Shown: one piece after another, positions 33,367-41,507 of the stretch | Position numbering within the stretch: the first letter of the stretch is position 1 | How the letters are laid out: each line of letters begins with the position of its first letter | Source of the DNA: Acidimicrobiia bacterium | GTDB taxonomy: Bacteria; Actinomycetota; Acidimicrobiia; Acidimicrobiales; Aldehydirespiratoraceae | Length of the DNA stretch: 64,000 nucleotides | Assembly (NCBI GenBank): GCA_022820805.1 | Contig: JAJEEV010000041.1 | Span: forward strand, 1-64,000 | Direction of reading: 5' to 3' | Position numbers and translations under genes: made by a program | The notes under the pieces: generated by a model | Database searches by the model: none | What the model was told of the DNA's origin: nothing | What the model saw: the letters and a program-made list of their open reading frames with translations, nothing else

Positions 33367-33507
33367 CAGAGATCGACTCCCTTGTCGTCACAGCCCGGCG
33401 CCACGGTTCGGTGACCCGCACAAATCGCCTCGCACGGTTGTAGCCGACAGCGGCAGTCCAGCCGCGGATGGCGTTGGCGACCCGCCACTGCATCCCGCTG
33501 CGCCCGT

Positions 33508-33897
33508 TCAACCGAAGGAGTCCAGGAAGACCGCCCGGATGCCCAGACCCATGAGGAACAGGCCGGTGCACCCGTAGAGAAGGCAGACATGGTCGCGGAG
33601 CTGCTGGCGGTAGCTGTACGCGATGCCGACCGCCACCAGCGCCGAGAACCCGTACAGGGCGTGCAGGTCGGGGACTTCGCGCCCCTCCCGGGCGATCAGC
33701 CACGACCCGAGTCCGGCCTGGACGAACACGGTGGCGTGCGCCGCCGCGGTGGACGCCCACAGGGCCCGGCCCCTCAGCCGGGGACGCCGGTGCGCGACCA
33801 GCGCCCACAGCCCGACCAGCGCGTTGGAGAGTATGACGACCCAGGAGAACCAGTCGTGGACCCCGCCGACCGCGGAAACCGGCGCCACGACGCTCAC
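33508..33897 (-). CDS. Small integral membrane protein (129 aa), family not recognised
   Basis: GTG at 33895-33897, overlapping the TGA of the PIG-L gene (GTGA). It has four hydrophobic spans: WFSWVVILSNALVGLWALVA, then LWASTAAAHATVFVQAGLGSWLI, LYGFSALVAVGIAYSY and VCLLYGCTGLFLMGLGIRAVFL. It is likely co-translated with the deacetylase. No motif assigns a function. The following 141 bp up to pckA hold no supported gene. Confidence 0.72.
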   Translation of the reverse strand: MSVVAPVSAVGGVHDWFSWVVILSNALVGLWALVAHRRPRLRGRALWASTAAAHATVFVQAGLGSWLIAREGREVPDLHALYGFSALVAVGIAYSYRQQLRDHVCLLYGCTGLFLMGLGIRAVFLDSFG

Positions 33898-34757
33898 GAC
33901 GCGGCCAATGGGCCGGAGGGCTGCTCCAGGGCTGCGAACAGGTCCGTGGCCACCGGGTCGGCGGCCAGGTGGCCGCGCCGGATGAACCACTCCGTCCCGA
34001 AGGCCAACTCGAAGGCCCCCTCCGGGAGCGCCACCATGAACGAGTCCGAGGGGATCTGCGAGGCGTGGGCTCTGAACGCGGCCCGCTTGCGGTCCAGGGT
34101 TGTGCGCACATCGATGTGGTGGGTGACCAGAGCGCCGTCCACCCCGATGGAGCCCTCGTCGAGCTCGGCCTCGAACTCCGCCTGGTCCTGGTCGCCGGAG
34201 AGGTCGAACCCGGCCTCGGCGGCCAGCCGCATCAGCTCCTTCATCGAGGCCCGGAAATGGTCGCGGTGCAGCGTCGCCTCGTAGACCAGCCCGACGCCGG
34301 CGAGTTCTGCCGCTCGCACGCCCACCCGGTGGACCATCACGTGGTCGGGGTGACCGTAGGTGCCGTTGGCGTCGTAGCAGGTGACCAGATCAGCCTGCTC
34401 CTCAGCGAGGATGGCGGCCAAGCCCCCGGCGGCCTCATCGACGTCGGCCTGCCAGAAGCAGTCGGGATCGTCGTTGGCCGGATCGCCCCGCATCCCCGAG
34501 TCGCGGTAGCCGAGCATCACCAGCCGGTGGACGCCCAGCAGGTCGGCCGCGGCCGCGAGCTCGGCCGCGCGGATGGCCGCGAGCTCCTCGCTGGTCGGCG
34601 CCTCCGAGCCGGCCAGCCCCGGCGTCTCGCCTTGCGATCCGTCGGTGGCGCACACCAGCACCACACGATGGCCCGCACGAGACGCCAGGAGCATCGTCCC
34701 TCCGGTGGAGAGGGACTCGTCGTCGGGGTGGGCGTGGAAGAAGACGGCCGTGGCCAT
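33894..34757 (-). CDS. PIG-L/LmbE-family zinc deacetylase (MshB/Mca-like)
   Basis: The product is 287 aa. The zinc motif FFHAHPDDESLSTGG at the N-terminus and YGHPDHVMVHRV later supply the ligands; VCATDGSQGETPG is typical. In actinobacteria this family includes MshB (mycothiol biosynthesis) and Mca (mycothiol conjugate amidase). The length and the IGVDGALVTHHIDV region fit this subgroup, but MshB and Mca cannot be told apart here. It lies 16 nt after the CaiB gene and overlaps the downstream membrane protein by 4 bp. Confidence 0.88.
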   Translation of the reverse strand: MATAVFFHAHPDDESLSTGGTMLLASRAGHRVVLVCATDGSQGETPGLAGSEAPTSEELAAIRAAELAAAADLLGVHRLVMLGYRDSGMRGDPANDDPDCFWQADVDEAAGGLAAILAEEQADLVTCYDANGTYGHPDHVMVHRVGVRAAELAGVGLVYEATLHRDHFRASMKELMRLAAEAGFDLSGDQDQAEFEAELDEGSIGVDGALVTHHIDVRTTLDRKRAAFRAHASQIPSDSFMVALPEGAFELAFGTEWFIRRGHLAADPVATDLFAALEQPSGPLAAS

Positions 34758-34773
34758 GCCTGACCCGCTCGGC

Positions 34774-35916
34774 CTAGGCGACCGCGCCCGAAGCGCGCAG
34801 GGAGGCGATGTCGTCGGAGTCGAGGCCCAGCTCGGCCAGTAGTTCGTCGGTGTGCTGGCCCGCGTGGGGTGGCGGGCGGTCGATGGCGCCCGGGGTGCGG
34901 CTGTACCGGGGGGCCGGTCCGGGCTGGACCACGCCGGCCACCTCAGTGAAGGTGCCCCGGTCGCGGTTGTGGGCATGATCGGGCGCCTCGGCCAGCGACA
35001 GCACCGGCGCGAAGCAGGTGTCGGTGCCCTCCAGCAGCTCGCACCACTCGTCCCGGGTGCGCTGGGCCACCACCGCCGCGAGCTCCTTCTTCAGCTCGGG
35101 CCAGCGGGCGCGATCCATCTGCTTGTCCCACTCGTCGCCGTGGAGTCCCAGGCGCTCCCGCAGTTCGGCGTAGAACTGGGGCTCGATCGGCCCCAGCGAG
35201 ATGTAGCGCCCGTCCGCGGTCTCGTACACGTTGTAGAAGTGGGCGCCGGTGTCGAGCATGTTGGTGCCGCGCTCCTCGCTCCAGAAGCCCGAGCCGGCCA
35301 TCCCGAAGAAGGCCGTCATCAGCGAGGCGGCCCCGTCGACCATGGCCGCGTCCACCACCTGACCACGGCCGGAGTCGCGGGACTCCAGCAGGGCGCACAC
35401 CATCCCGAAGGCCAGGTACATGCCGCCGCCGCCGAAGTCGCCGACCAGGTTGAGGGGCGGCACCGGGGCCTCGCCCTGCCGACCGATGCCGTGCAGCGCG
35501 CCGGCCAGCGCGATGTAGTTCAGGTCGTGGCCCGCGGCCGGGGCGTAGGGACCTTCCTGACCCCACCCGGTCATCCGGCCGTACACCAGGCGCGGGTTGC
35601 GGGCCAGGCAGTCGGCGGGCCCGATCCCGAGCCGCTCGGCCACGCCGGGCCGGAATCCCTCAAGCAGGGCGTCCGCTCCCTCGACCAGCGTCATCACCAC
35701 CTCGACTCCCTCCGGTGACTTGAGGTCGATGCCGAGCGAGCGCCTCCCCCGGTTGAGCAGGTCGCGCGGCGGGTGGTCGGGGTCGCCGCCACGCACCGCG
35801 GAGGCCCGGTCGACCCGGACGACGTCGGCCCCCATGTCGGCCAGCATCATGGCGCAGAACGGACCCGGCCCGATTCCCGCGATCTCGACAACCCGTATTC
35901 CCGTCAGCGGTCCCAT
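34774..35916 (-). CDS. CaiB/BaiF-family CoA transferase, alpha-methylacyl-CoA racemase-like
   Basis: The product is 380 aa. It starts GPLTGIRVVEIAGIGPGPFCAMMLADMGADVVRVD, closely matching AMACR/Mcr, with DLKSPEGVEVV, FRPGVAERLGIGP, GRMTGWGQEGPYA, AGHDLNYIALAGALHGIGR and FFGMAGSGFWSEERGTN. AMACR interconverts 2R- and 2S-methylacyl-CoA so that branched or sterol side chains can be beta-oxidised. The start has GGGAGGGAA upstream. Its TAG stop is followed by GCCGAGCGGGTC, resembling an element end. The neighbours (hydrolase, P450, hydroxyisobutyrate-type dehydrogenase) suggest a shared lipid-catabolic role. Confidence 0.9.
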   Translation of the reverse strand: MGPLTGIRVVEIAGIGPGPFCAMMLADMGADVVRVDRASAVRGGDPDHPPRDLLNRGRRSLGIDLKSPEGVEVVMTLVEGADALLEGFRPGVAERLGIGPADCLARNPRLVYGRMTGWGQEGPYAPAAGHDLNYIALAGALHGIGRQGEAPVPPLNLVGDFGGGGMYLAFGMVCALLESRDSGRGQVVDAAMVDGAASLMTAFFGMAGSGFWSEERGTNMLDTGAHFYNVYETADGRYISLGPIEPQFYAELRERLGLHGDEWDKQMDRARWPELKKELAAVVAQRTRDEWCELLEGTDTCFAPVLSLAEAPDHAHNRDRGTFTEVAGVVQPGPAPRYSRTPGAIDRPPPHAGQHTDELLAELGLDSDDIASLRASGAVA

Positions 35917-35941
35917 GCGTTCCCTCCCCTGCCGGCGCGAC

Positions 35942-35947
35942 AGTGTA
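35942..35947 (-). promoter_or_regulatory. Possible -10 (TACACT) upstream of the CaiB gene
   Basis: TACACT about 25 nt upstream of the ATG leaves room for the GGGAGGGAA ribosome site. The 59-bp gap to the hydrolase gene makes an internal promoter plausible. Confidence 0.35.
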
Positions 35948-35975
35948 CGACCGGGCTGAGCGCGGTCTCGGGCCC

Positions 35976-36818
35976 CTACCGGTTCGGCGAGCGCCAGGCG
36001 ATGCGGGCCGACAGCGCGGTCACTGCGCTGATGATCGGCGCCCACACCTGGGGCGGCAGCTCGTGACCCATTCCCTCGACCTCCAGGTACTCGGCGCCCG
36101 GGATCAGCTCCGCGGTCCGGCGGCCTGCGTCGGGGCCGATCAGGGTGTCGATGCTGCCGTGCACCACCAGCGCGGGCACGTCGAGCGAGCCGAGGGCTTC
36201 GGCCCGGCTTCCGCTGCGGGCCGCGGCCTTGAACTGGCGCTGCGACGCCCCCGGGTGCCAGGCCCGACGGTAGCTGCGCTCGAGGTACTCCCGCTCGGCC
36301 TGCTCGTTGCGCCACTCGGGGTTGGACCAGATGCGGTAGCCGGCCAGGTCCGCCTCCACCTGGGCCTCGACGGTGGCTGCCGGCGGCGCGGTGAGCGCCG
36401 CCAGGGCTTCGGGGGTGGGATCGCCCACGCCGTGCTCGCCGGTGTGCGACGAGATCGACACCAGGCCGGCCACCCGGTCGCCGAAGGCGATGGCCGCGGC
36501 CTGAGCGACCATGCCGCCCAGCGAGTAGCCGCAGACGACGGCCTGCTCGCAGCCGGCGTCGTCGAGCACCGCGACAGCGTCGGCGGCCATGTCGGTGAGG
36601 GTGTAGCGGGCGCCCTCGGCCAGCACCGTGGACAGCCCCGAGTCGCGGTGGTCCATGCGCACCACGAAGAAGCCCCGGTCGGCGAATCCCTCGCAGAGAT
36701 CCTCGTGCCACACCAGCATGCTCGACCCGAGGCCGTGGAGGAGGATGAGCGGCGGGTCGAGGTCGCTCCCGAAGGTCTCGTAGGCGATCTCGACATCGCC
36801 GTTGCAGGCTTCAGGCAT
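35976..36818 (-). CDS. Alpha/beta hydrolase
   Basis: The product is 280 aa. The oxyanion region is LILLHGLGSSMLVWHEDL, the nucleophile elbow is CGYSLGGMVAQAAA (Ser in GYSLGG), the acid is likely in VVHGSIDTLIGPDAG and the His is in EGMGHELPPQVW. It resembles esterase/lipase and 3-oxoadipate enol-lactonase-like hydrolases. The substrate is not predictable. It starts 6 nt after the P450 stop and is probably in the same transcript. Confidence 0.88.
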   Translation of the reverse strand: MPEACNGDVEIAYETFGSDLDPPLILLHGLGSSMLVWHEDLCEGFADRGFFVVRMDHRDSGLSTVLAEGARYTLTDMAADAVAVLDDAGCEQAVVCGYSLGGMVAQAAAIAFGDRVAGLVSISSHTGEHGVGDPTPEALAALTAPPAATVEAQVEADLAGYRIWSNPEWRNEQAEREYLERSYRRAWHPGASQRQFKAAARSGSRAEALGSLDVPALVVHGSIDTLIGPDAGRRTAELIPGAEYLEVEGMGHELPPQVWAPIISAVTALSARIAWRSPNR

Positions 36819-36824
36819 GGTCTT

Positions 36825-38081
36825 CTAGACGACGGCCGGCGCCCGGTCGGTGAAGGCGATGGGCAGCGAGCTGAGGCCGGAGAGACGGTTGGTGCGGGTG
36901 TAGGTGGGATCTGCCGTGACCTCGATGTCGTGCCAGCGGTCCAGGATGGCGTTGAGCATCACCTCGATCTCCAGCCGGGCCAGGTTTGCGCCGAGGCAGA
37001 AGTGGGGCCCGTGACCGAAGCCCAGGTGGTTGTTGGGACTGCGATCGATGCGGAACGTGAAGGGCTCTCCGAAGACGGCCGCGTCCCGGTTGGCCGACAT
37101 CTCCCACACCACCACCTTGTCGCCGGCCCGGATCCGCTGCCCGCCGAGAACGGTGTCGGCTGTGGCGGTGCGGCGCTTGTAGACCGACGGCGTCGTCCAT
37201 CGGACGATCTCCTCGACGGCACCGGGCATCAGGGACCGGTCCGCCCGCAGCGCCGCGAGCTGCTCGGGCGACTTCGACAGCTCCCAGACACCGGTGGCTA
37301 TCGCCTTGCGGGTGGTCTCGGCTCCTGCGGTGAACAGCAGGCTCCAGAACATGGCCACCTCGGTGGCGTCGAGCCGGGGTGGATCCTGGTCGGGCATCTC
37401 GGCGTGGATCACCACCGACAGCAGGTCGTCGCGGGGCTCCGCGGTCCGCGCCTCGATCAGACGCTGGCCGTACTGGAACAGGTTCCGGCTGGCTTCGGCC
37501 CGGACCGAGGGCGGGTTCTCCTCGCTGAAGTCCGACGACGTGATGTCCACCCATTCACAGAGCCTGTGGCGGTCCTCGCCGGGCGCGCCCATCAGCAGGC
37601 AGATGGCCTGCAGCGGCAACTCGGCGGCCACGTCCAGCACCAGGTCGCATGCGCCCCGCTCCGGGGGCCGGGGCGCCACCGAGTCGAGGGTGCGGTCGGC
37701 GATGGCCTCGAGCTCGCCCCGCAGGCGCGTGATCCGCTTGGGGGTGAATCCCTTGCTGACGAGCCGGCGGATGCGCTGGTGCCGGGGGTCGTCCATCATG
37801 TTGAGCAGCTTCCCGCTCATCTCCATGTCGTTGATCATGGTGCCGCCGTAGGGCCGGTCGCCGCCGGTGTGCGATGAGTAGACCCGAGGATTGCGGAACA
37901 CCTCGACGATCAGGTCATGGGTGCTGATGCACCAGAAGCCCTCGCCGTCGGGAGTCCGGGACGTGGGCTCGTGCCACCACACCGGGGCGTGCTCCCGAAG
38001 CCGCGCGAAGGCGTCGTGGGGGAAGCCGTGCACGAACGTCTCGTAGCTGCTCAGATCCGGGATCCGGCCCACGGCACTCAC
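36825..38081 (-). CDS. Cytochrome P450
   Basis: The product is 418 aa from a GTG that overlaps the preceding stop (GTGA, 38078-38081). The haem loop is FGHGPHFCLGANLARLE (Cys ligand), the K-helix ExxR is in AVEEIVRW and the I-helix is FTAGAETTRKA, with Glu instead of the common His before Thr-Thr (AGAETT). The regions LLNMMDDPRHQRIRRLVSKGF and the haem loop recall the mycobacterial CYP125/124/142 group that hydroxylates sterol or methyl-branched chains at the terminal methyl. Family-level assignment is firm; the sterol-like substrate is inference from resemblance plus the neighbouring racemase. Confidence 0.92.
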   Translation of the reverse strand: MSAVGRIPDLSSYETFVHGFPHDAFARLREHAPVWWHEPTSRTPDGEGFWCISTHDLIVEVFRNPRVYSSHTGGDRPYGGTMINDMEMSGKLLNMMDDPRHQRIRRLVSKGFTPKRITRLRGELEAIADRTLDSVAPRPPERGACDLVLDVAAELPLQAICLLMGAPGEDRHRLCEWVDITSSDFSEENPPSVRAEASRNLFQYGQRLIEARTAEPRDDLLSVVIHAEMPDQDPPRLDATEVAMFWSLLFTAGAETTRKAIATGVWELSKSPEQLAALRADRSLMPGAVEEIVRWTTPSVYKRRTATADTVLGGQRIRAGDKVVVWEMSANRDAAVFGEPFTFRIDRSPNNHLGFGHGPHFCLGANLARLEIEVMLNAILDRWHDIEVTADPTYTRTNRLSGLSSLPIAFTDRAPAVV

Positions 38082-38983
38082 CGCTTGTCGACCCCGGGCG
38101 GGATGGGCGCAGTGAAGCCGGCTTCGGCTTCGAGGGCCTCGAGAGCGCCGATGAAGAACTTGGCGCCCAAGCCGGACTGCACCGCGCGGTCCAGCACGCC
38201 GTGAGCCGCCTCGGTGAGCGGGAGCGGGGTTCCGATCTCCCGGGCGGACTCCAAGGCCAGCCGGAGGTCCTTCTCGGCCAGGGAGACGTCGTAGTTCGAC
38301 GACTCCCACTGCCGCTTGACGATCATGTCGGCCAGCGGCATGTACATCCCGGCCGAACCGCCTCTCAGCACCTCGAGGAATCGCGGGATGTCGAGCCCGG
38401 CCTTGGCGGCCAGCAGGTACCCCTCGGCGAAGACCTGGGTTGCCACCAGGAACACCTGGTTGTTGATCAGCTTCATCAGCGTGCCCGTAGCCGACGGCCC
38501 CAGCCATTTCGTGTCGTCCTTGCCGAAGCAGACCAGAGCGTCGCGGACGCGTTCGAACGCGGGCTCGTCACCCGACGGCATGAGGGCCAGGTCTCCCCGC
38601 TCGGCCGCCCAGGCCCCGCCCGAGACCGGGCAGTCGAGGAAGGCCACACCCTCCTGGCGGCAGAGCTCGAACAGCCGCCGGACCATTCCCACCGAGTTGG
38701 TCGAGAGGTCGACCACGACCAGGCCGGAGCGGCCCGCGGCCAGCACTCCGGCCTCGCCGGCCACCACGGCCTCGGAGGCCTCGGGAGTCGGCAGCGACAG
38801 CAGCACGGCTTCGCTGGCCGACGCGACCCCGGCGGCCGACGGCGCGCTCCGGGCGCCGGCCGCAGTGATCCGGTCCACGGCGGCCTCGTCGATGTCGAAG
38901 ACCGTCACCCGGTGTCCGGCCTCCACGAGGTGCCGGGCGCACGGCCCGCCGATGTTGCCCAGCCCGATGAAACCGACGTCCAT
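38078..38983 (-). CDS. 3-hydroxyisobutyrate dehydrogenase-like NAD(P)-dependent oxidoreductase
   Basis: The product is 301 aa. It has the NAD(P)-binding site FIGLGNIGGPCARHLVEAGH, the substrate region DCPVSGGAWAAERGDLALM (family DAPVSGG) and the catalytic Lys in GTLMKLINNQVFL. These enzymes oxidise beta-hydroxyacids. It is the first gene of the leftward dehydrogenase-P450-hydrolase-racemase run and overlaps the P450 by 4 bp. GATAGT lies 11 nt upstream of the ATG as a possible promoter. Confidence 0.9.
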   Translation of the reverse strand: MDVGFIGLGNIGGPCARHLVEAGHRVTVFDIDEAAVDRITAAGARSAPSAAGVASASEAVLLSLPTPEASEAVVAGEAGVLAAGRSGLVVVDLSTNSVGMVRRLFELCRQEGVAFLDCPVSGGAWAAERGDLALMPSGDEPAFERVRDALVCFGKDDTKWLGPSATGTLMKLINNQVFLVATQVFAEGYLLAAKAGLDIPRFLEVLRGGSAGMYMPLADMIVKRQWESSNYDVSLAEKDLRLALESAREIGTPLPLTEAAHGVLDRAVQSGLGAKFFIGALEALEAEAGFTAPIPPGVDKR

Positions 38984-39019
38984 GCCGGCCCCAAACTATC
39001 GGAGAGTCCCGGCGGGCGA

Positions 39020-39025
39020 TAACGT
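39020..39025 (+). promoter_or_regulatory. Leaderless promoter -10 (TAACGT) of the upstream ORF/MFS gene
   Basis: TAACGT followed by 6 nt and then ATG at 39032. It is divergent from the dehydrogenase gene. Confidence 0.48.
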
Positions 39026-39031
39026 CGGTCG

Positions 39032-39121
39032 ATGGCCTGTACCGCCGACCGCATCAGCACCGCGGCGGCGGCCACGACACCGGGAGCGGGCACGGATTCC
39101 CGGCTTCTCGGGGGACCATGA
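39032..39121 (+). CDS. Leaderless upstream ORF (29 aa) coupled to the MFS gene
   Basis: ATG positioned 6 nt after TAACGT; 29 codons beginning MACTADRISTAAAATTPG. The TGA (39119-39121) overlaps the MFS ATG at 39118-39120 (ATGA). It fits the pattern of a leaderless regulatory uORF that loads ribosomes onto the main gene. It has one Cys at position 3 and Ala/Thr-rich codons; no known attenuator peptide is recognised. Translation is inferred. Confidence 0.45.
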   Translation: MACTADRISTAAAATTPGAGTDSRLLGGP

Positions 39122-40389
39122 CGGCTGAGGCGTCGGCGCCGGCCCACGACCGCGCCGCGGTCCAACGGCGCACGCTCGGCGTCACCATGGGCTCGGTGAT
39201 CCCCGCCACCGCGGCCATGGGATCGTCGTTCGCGGCCGCGGCGGTGCTCGCCGAGGAGATAACCGGCAGCGCGACGCTGGCGACGCTGGCCGCGGGCTCG
39301 ATGTCGATCGGCAGCATGGCGGCCGCTGTTCCCCTGTCCCGCCGCATGGCCCGCCTGGGCCGGCGGAGGGGCCTGATCGCGGGATGGGCGCTCGGTGCCG
39401 CCGGAGCGTTCTCCGCCGTGCTGGCCGCGATGCTGGACCTGTATCCGCTGGTGGTGCTGGGAATCATCGGGGTCGGCGTGGGCCAGGCCACGAACCTGGC
39501 CGCCCGCTACGCCGTGGCCGATCTCGCCCCCGACAACCGTCGGGCCCGAGCCATCGGGCTGCTGGTCTGGGCCTCCACCTTCGGGGCGGCCGCAGGGCCG
39601 ACCATCGCGCTGGGGCCGGTGGCCGACGCCGCCGGTTTCATCGGCCTCCCCGAGCTGGCCGGGCCCTATGTGCTCAGCACGGCGATGTTCGTGGCCGGCA
39701 TGGCGATCACGCACGTCGGAATGCGCCCCGACCCGCTCGAAGTGCTCGGGACCGTCGGCTCGGAGGCACCCCGACCAGCGTCGCCGGCGACCGTGATCCG
39801 CACGATCGCGGCTCTGCCCGCGGCCCGTCTCGCCCTGCTGGCCATGCTGGTGGGCCAGATGGTGATGGTGACGGTGATGACCGCCACCCCGCTTCACATG
39901 ACCAGCGGGGATCAGGACCTCGCGGTGATCGGCCAGGTGATCTCGCTCCACATCGTCGGGATGTACGCCTTCTCACCGATCGTGGGGTGGCTGGTCGACC
40001 GGCTGGGGACCCACACCATCATCACCCTCGGCGGGATCATCCTGTTCGTGGGCGCGGAGCTGGCCGGGAACACCGATCCCGCCCACAGCGCCGGCCTCTT
40101 CAGCGGCCTCACCCTCATCGGCGTCGGCTGGAGCTGCGGTCTGATCGCGGGCAGCGCGCTGCTCACCAACTCGTTCCCGGTGCGACAGCGGGTGGAGGTC
40201 CAGGGCGGAGCGGACTTCGTCATGATCACCGGCGGCGCGGTGGGCGGCCTCTCGTCGGGAGCGCTGGTCGAGCTGCTGGGCTTCCAGTCGCTGAGCCACT
40301 ACTCCGGCATCGCCGCCCTGGTGCTGGTGGCGGCGGCGGCCGGAGCCTGGATCGCGGCCCGCCTGTCCCGGCCCAAGCAGCTCGCCTGA
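39118..40389 (+). CDS. Major facilitator superfamily transporter
   Basis: The product is 423 aa with about 12 hydrophobic segments in two halves. Loop motifs include SRRMARLGRRRGLIAGWALG (loop 2-3) and the second-half counterpart PIVGWLVDRLGTHTII. It resembles drug- or metabolite-efflux MFS proteins, but no substrate can be assigned. The ATG is overlapped by the stop of the 29-aa upstream ORF and also has GGGGGA 4 nt upstream. It is convergent with thiQ with a 10-bp gap. Confidence 0.9.
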   Translation: MTAEASAPAHDRAAVQRRTLGVTMGSVIPATAAMGSSFAAAAVLAEEITGSATLATLAAGSMSIGSMAAAVPLSRRMARLGRRRGLIAGWALGAAGAFSAVLAAMLDLYPLVVLGIIGVGVGQATNLAARYAVADLAPDNRRARAIGLLVWASTFGAAAGPTIALGPVADAAGFIGLPELAGPYVLSTAMFVAGMAITHVGMRPDPLEVLGTVGSEAPRPASPATVIRTIAALPAARLALLAMLVGQMVMVTVMTATPLHMTSGDQDLAVIGQVISLHIVGMYAFSPIVGWLVDRLGTHTIITLGGIILFVGAELAGNTDPAHSAGLFSGLTLIGVGWSCGLIAGSALLTNSFPVRQRVEVQGGADFVMITGGAVGGLSSGALVELLGFQSLSHYSGIAALVLVAAAAGAWIAARLSRPKQLA

Positions 40390-40399
40390 GCGAGCAGGG

Positions 40400-41404
40400 C
40401 TACGAGTCGAGGGAAGCGATCCTGGTCGGGTCGATGATGTAGCTGAGCCGGTCGGCGGCCGCGGCCGGATGCGGGTCCCGCACCAGCAACTCGAAGTCCC
40501 CGGGGTCGGTGCGCAGGGTGAGCTCGAAACGGTCACCGCGGAACCGGACATCGGCGACAACCCCCGTCACGACGGAGCCGTCCTCACCCGCCGGGCTCCC
40601 GGCCCGGCGGAAGGCGTCGGCGCGCAGTACAGCCGGGCCGGCCGGTGCGGCCAGCCGGCCCCAGGGCACGGCTCCGTCGTCACCCACGGTCACAACATTG
40701 GGATGCCCCAGGAATCGGGCCACTCCCGCATGCCGGGGATCGTGCCAGATGTCCGCCGGTGCTCCGATCCTGGCAATGCGACCTGACTGCATGACCGCCA
40801 CCCGGTCGGCCACCGCGAAGGCCTCGTCGTGATCGTGGGTCACGTGCAGCACGGTCACGCCGACGCGGCGCAGCAGGGTCCTCAGCTCCTCCGTGAGCTC
40901 GTCGCGGCGGGGACGGTCGAGCGAGCCGAGAGGCTCGTCGAGCATGAGCAGGCGGGGCTCGGGGGCCAGCGAGCGGGCCAGCGCCACCCGCTGGGCCTCG
41001 CCGCCCGACAGGGTGGCGATCTCGCGCTCCTCGAAGCCGGCCAGCCCCACCAACCCCAGCACCTCCCGCACCCGCCGCCGGCGTCCGGGGGCGTCCATCT
41101 TCTGCATCCGCAGGCCGAAGGCGACGTTGGCGGCCACATCGCGGTGGGAGAACAGCGCGTGCTCCTGGAACATGAGCCCGAAGTCGCGGCGGTGCACGGG
41201 CAGGCCGGCCAGGTCCTCACCGTCCCAGCGGACCTCGCCGGCGTCCAGAGGCTGCAGGCCGGCCACCGACCGCAGCAGGGTGCTCTTGCCGCATCCGCTC
41301 GGCCCGAGTATCGCCACCACCTCTCCGGTGGCGACCTCCAGGTCGATGCGATCAAGGGCGGTGACTCTTCCGAAGGCGACCGTCAGACCGCTGACTGTCA
41401 GCAT
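40400..41404 (-). CDS. thiQ: Thiamine ABC transporter ATP-binding protein
   Basis: The product is 334 aa. Walker A LGPSGCGKSTLLRSV, Q-loop LMFQEHALF, signature ATLSGGEAQRVALARS, Walker B LLMLDEPLGSLD and switch His in VTHDHDEA. The C-terminal 100 residues form a TOBE-like domain, making it longer than E. coli ThiQ (about 230 aa) and similar to FbpC/PotA-type ATPases. Assignment as ThiQ rests on being the third gene behind a TPP riboswitch. Its ATG overlaps the TAA of a repeat-derived micro-ORF (TAATG at 41402-41406). Confidence 0.88.
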   Translation of the reverse strand: MLTVSGLTVAFGRVTALDRIDLEVATGEVVAILGPSGCGKSTLLRSVAGLQPLDAGEVRWDGEDLAGLPVHRRDFGLMFQEHALFSHRDVAANVAFGLRMQKMDAPGRRRRVREVLGLVGLAGFEEREIATLSGGEAQRVALARSLAPEPRLLMLDEPLGSLDRPRRDELTEELRTLLRRVGVTVLHVTHDHDEAFAVADRVAVMQSGRIARIGAPADIWHDPRHAGVARFLGHPNVVTVGDDGAVPWGRLAAPAGPAVLRADAFRRAGSPAGEDGSVVTGVVADVRFRGDRFELTLRTDPGDFELLVRDPHPAAAADRLSYIIDPTRIASLDS

Positions 41405-41481
41405 TAGAGATCCCGCTCTTGTTCGCTGCGCTCACGGGCCGCTCGGGCCACGGCCTCGCTCGGCATCTCGCGAAGACTCAT
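41404..41481 (-). CDS. Micro-ORF in repeat copy G whose stop overlaps the thiQ start (25 aa)
   Basis: ATG at 41479-41481, 25 codons including EAVARAARERSEQERDL, TAA at 41404-41406 sharing one base with the thiQ ATG (TAATG). It starts 25 nt after the thiP stop. Together with copies A and B it suggests the element places a translated micro-ORF directly on the next gene's start. No direct evidence of translation. Confidence 0.4.
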   Translation of the reverse strand: MSLREMPSEAVARAARERSEQERDL

Positions 41482-41507
41482 TGTTCACTCCGATCCGCTC
41501 GGCCTCT
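41411..41507 (-). repeat. 137-bp dispersed element, copy G (between thiP and thiQ; shortened)
   Basis: 97 bp. The right end GATCCGCTCGGCCTCT abuts the thiP TAA. The core is intact (41411-41459), but the segment between core and right end is diverged and the left arm is missing, so it ends 7 nt from the thiQ ATG. Confidence 0.78.
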
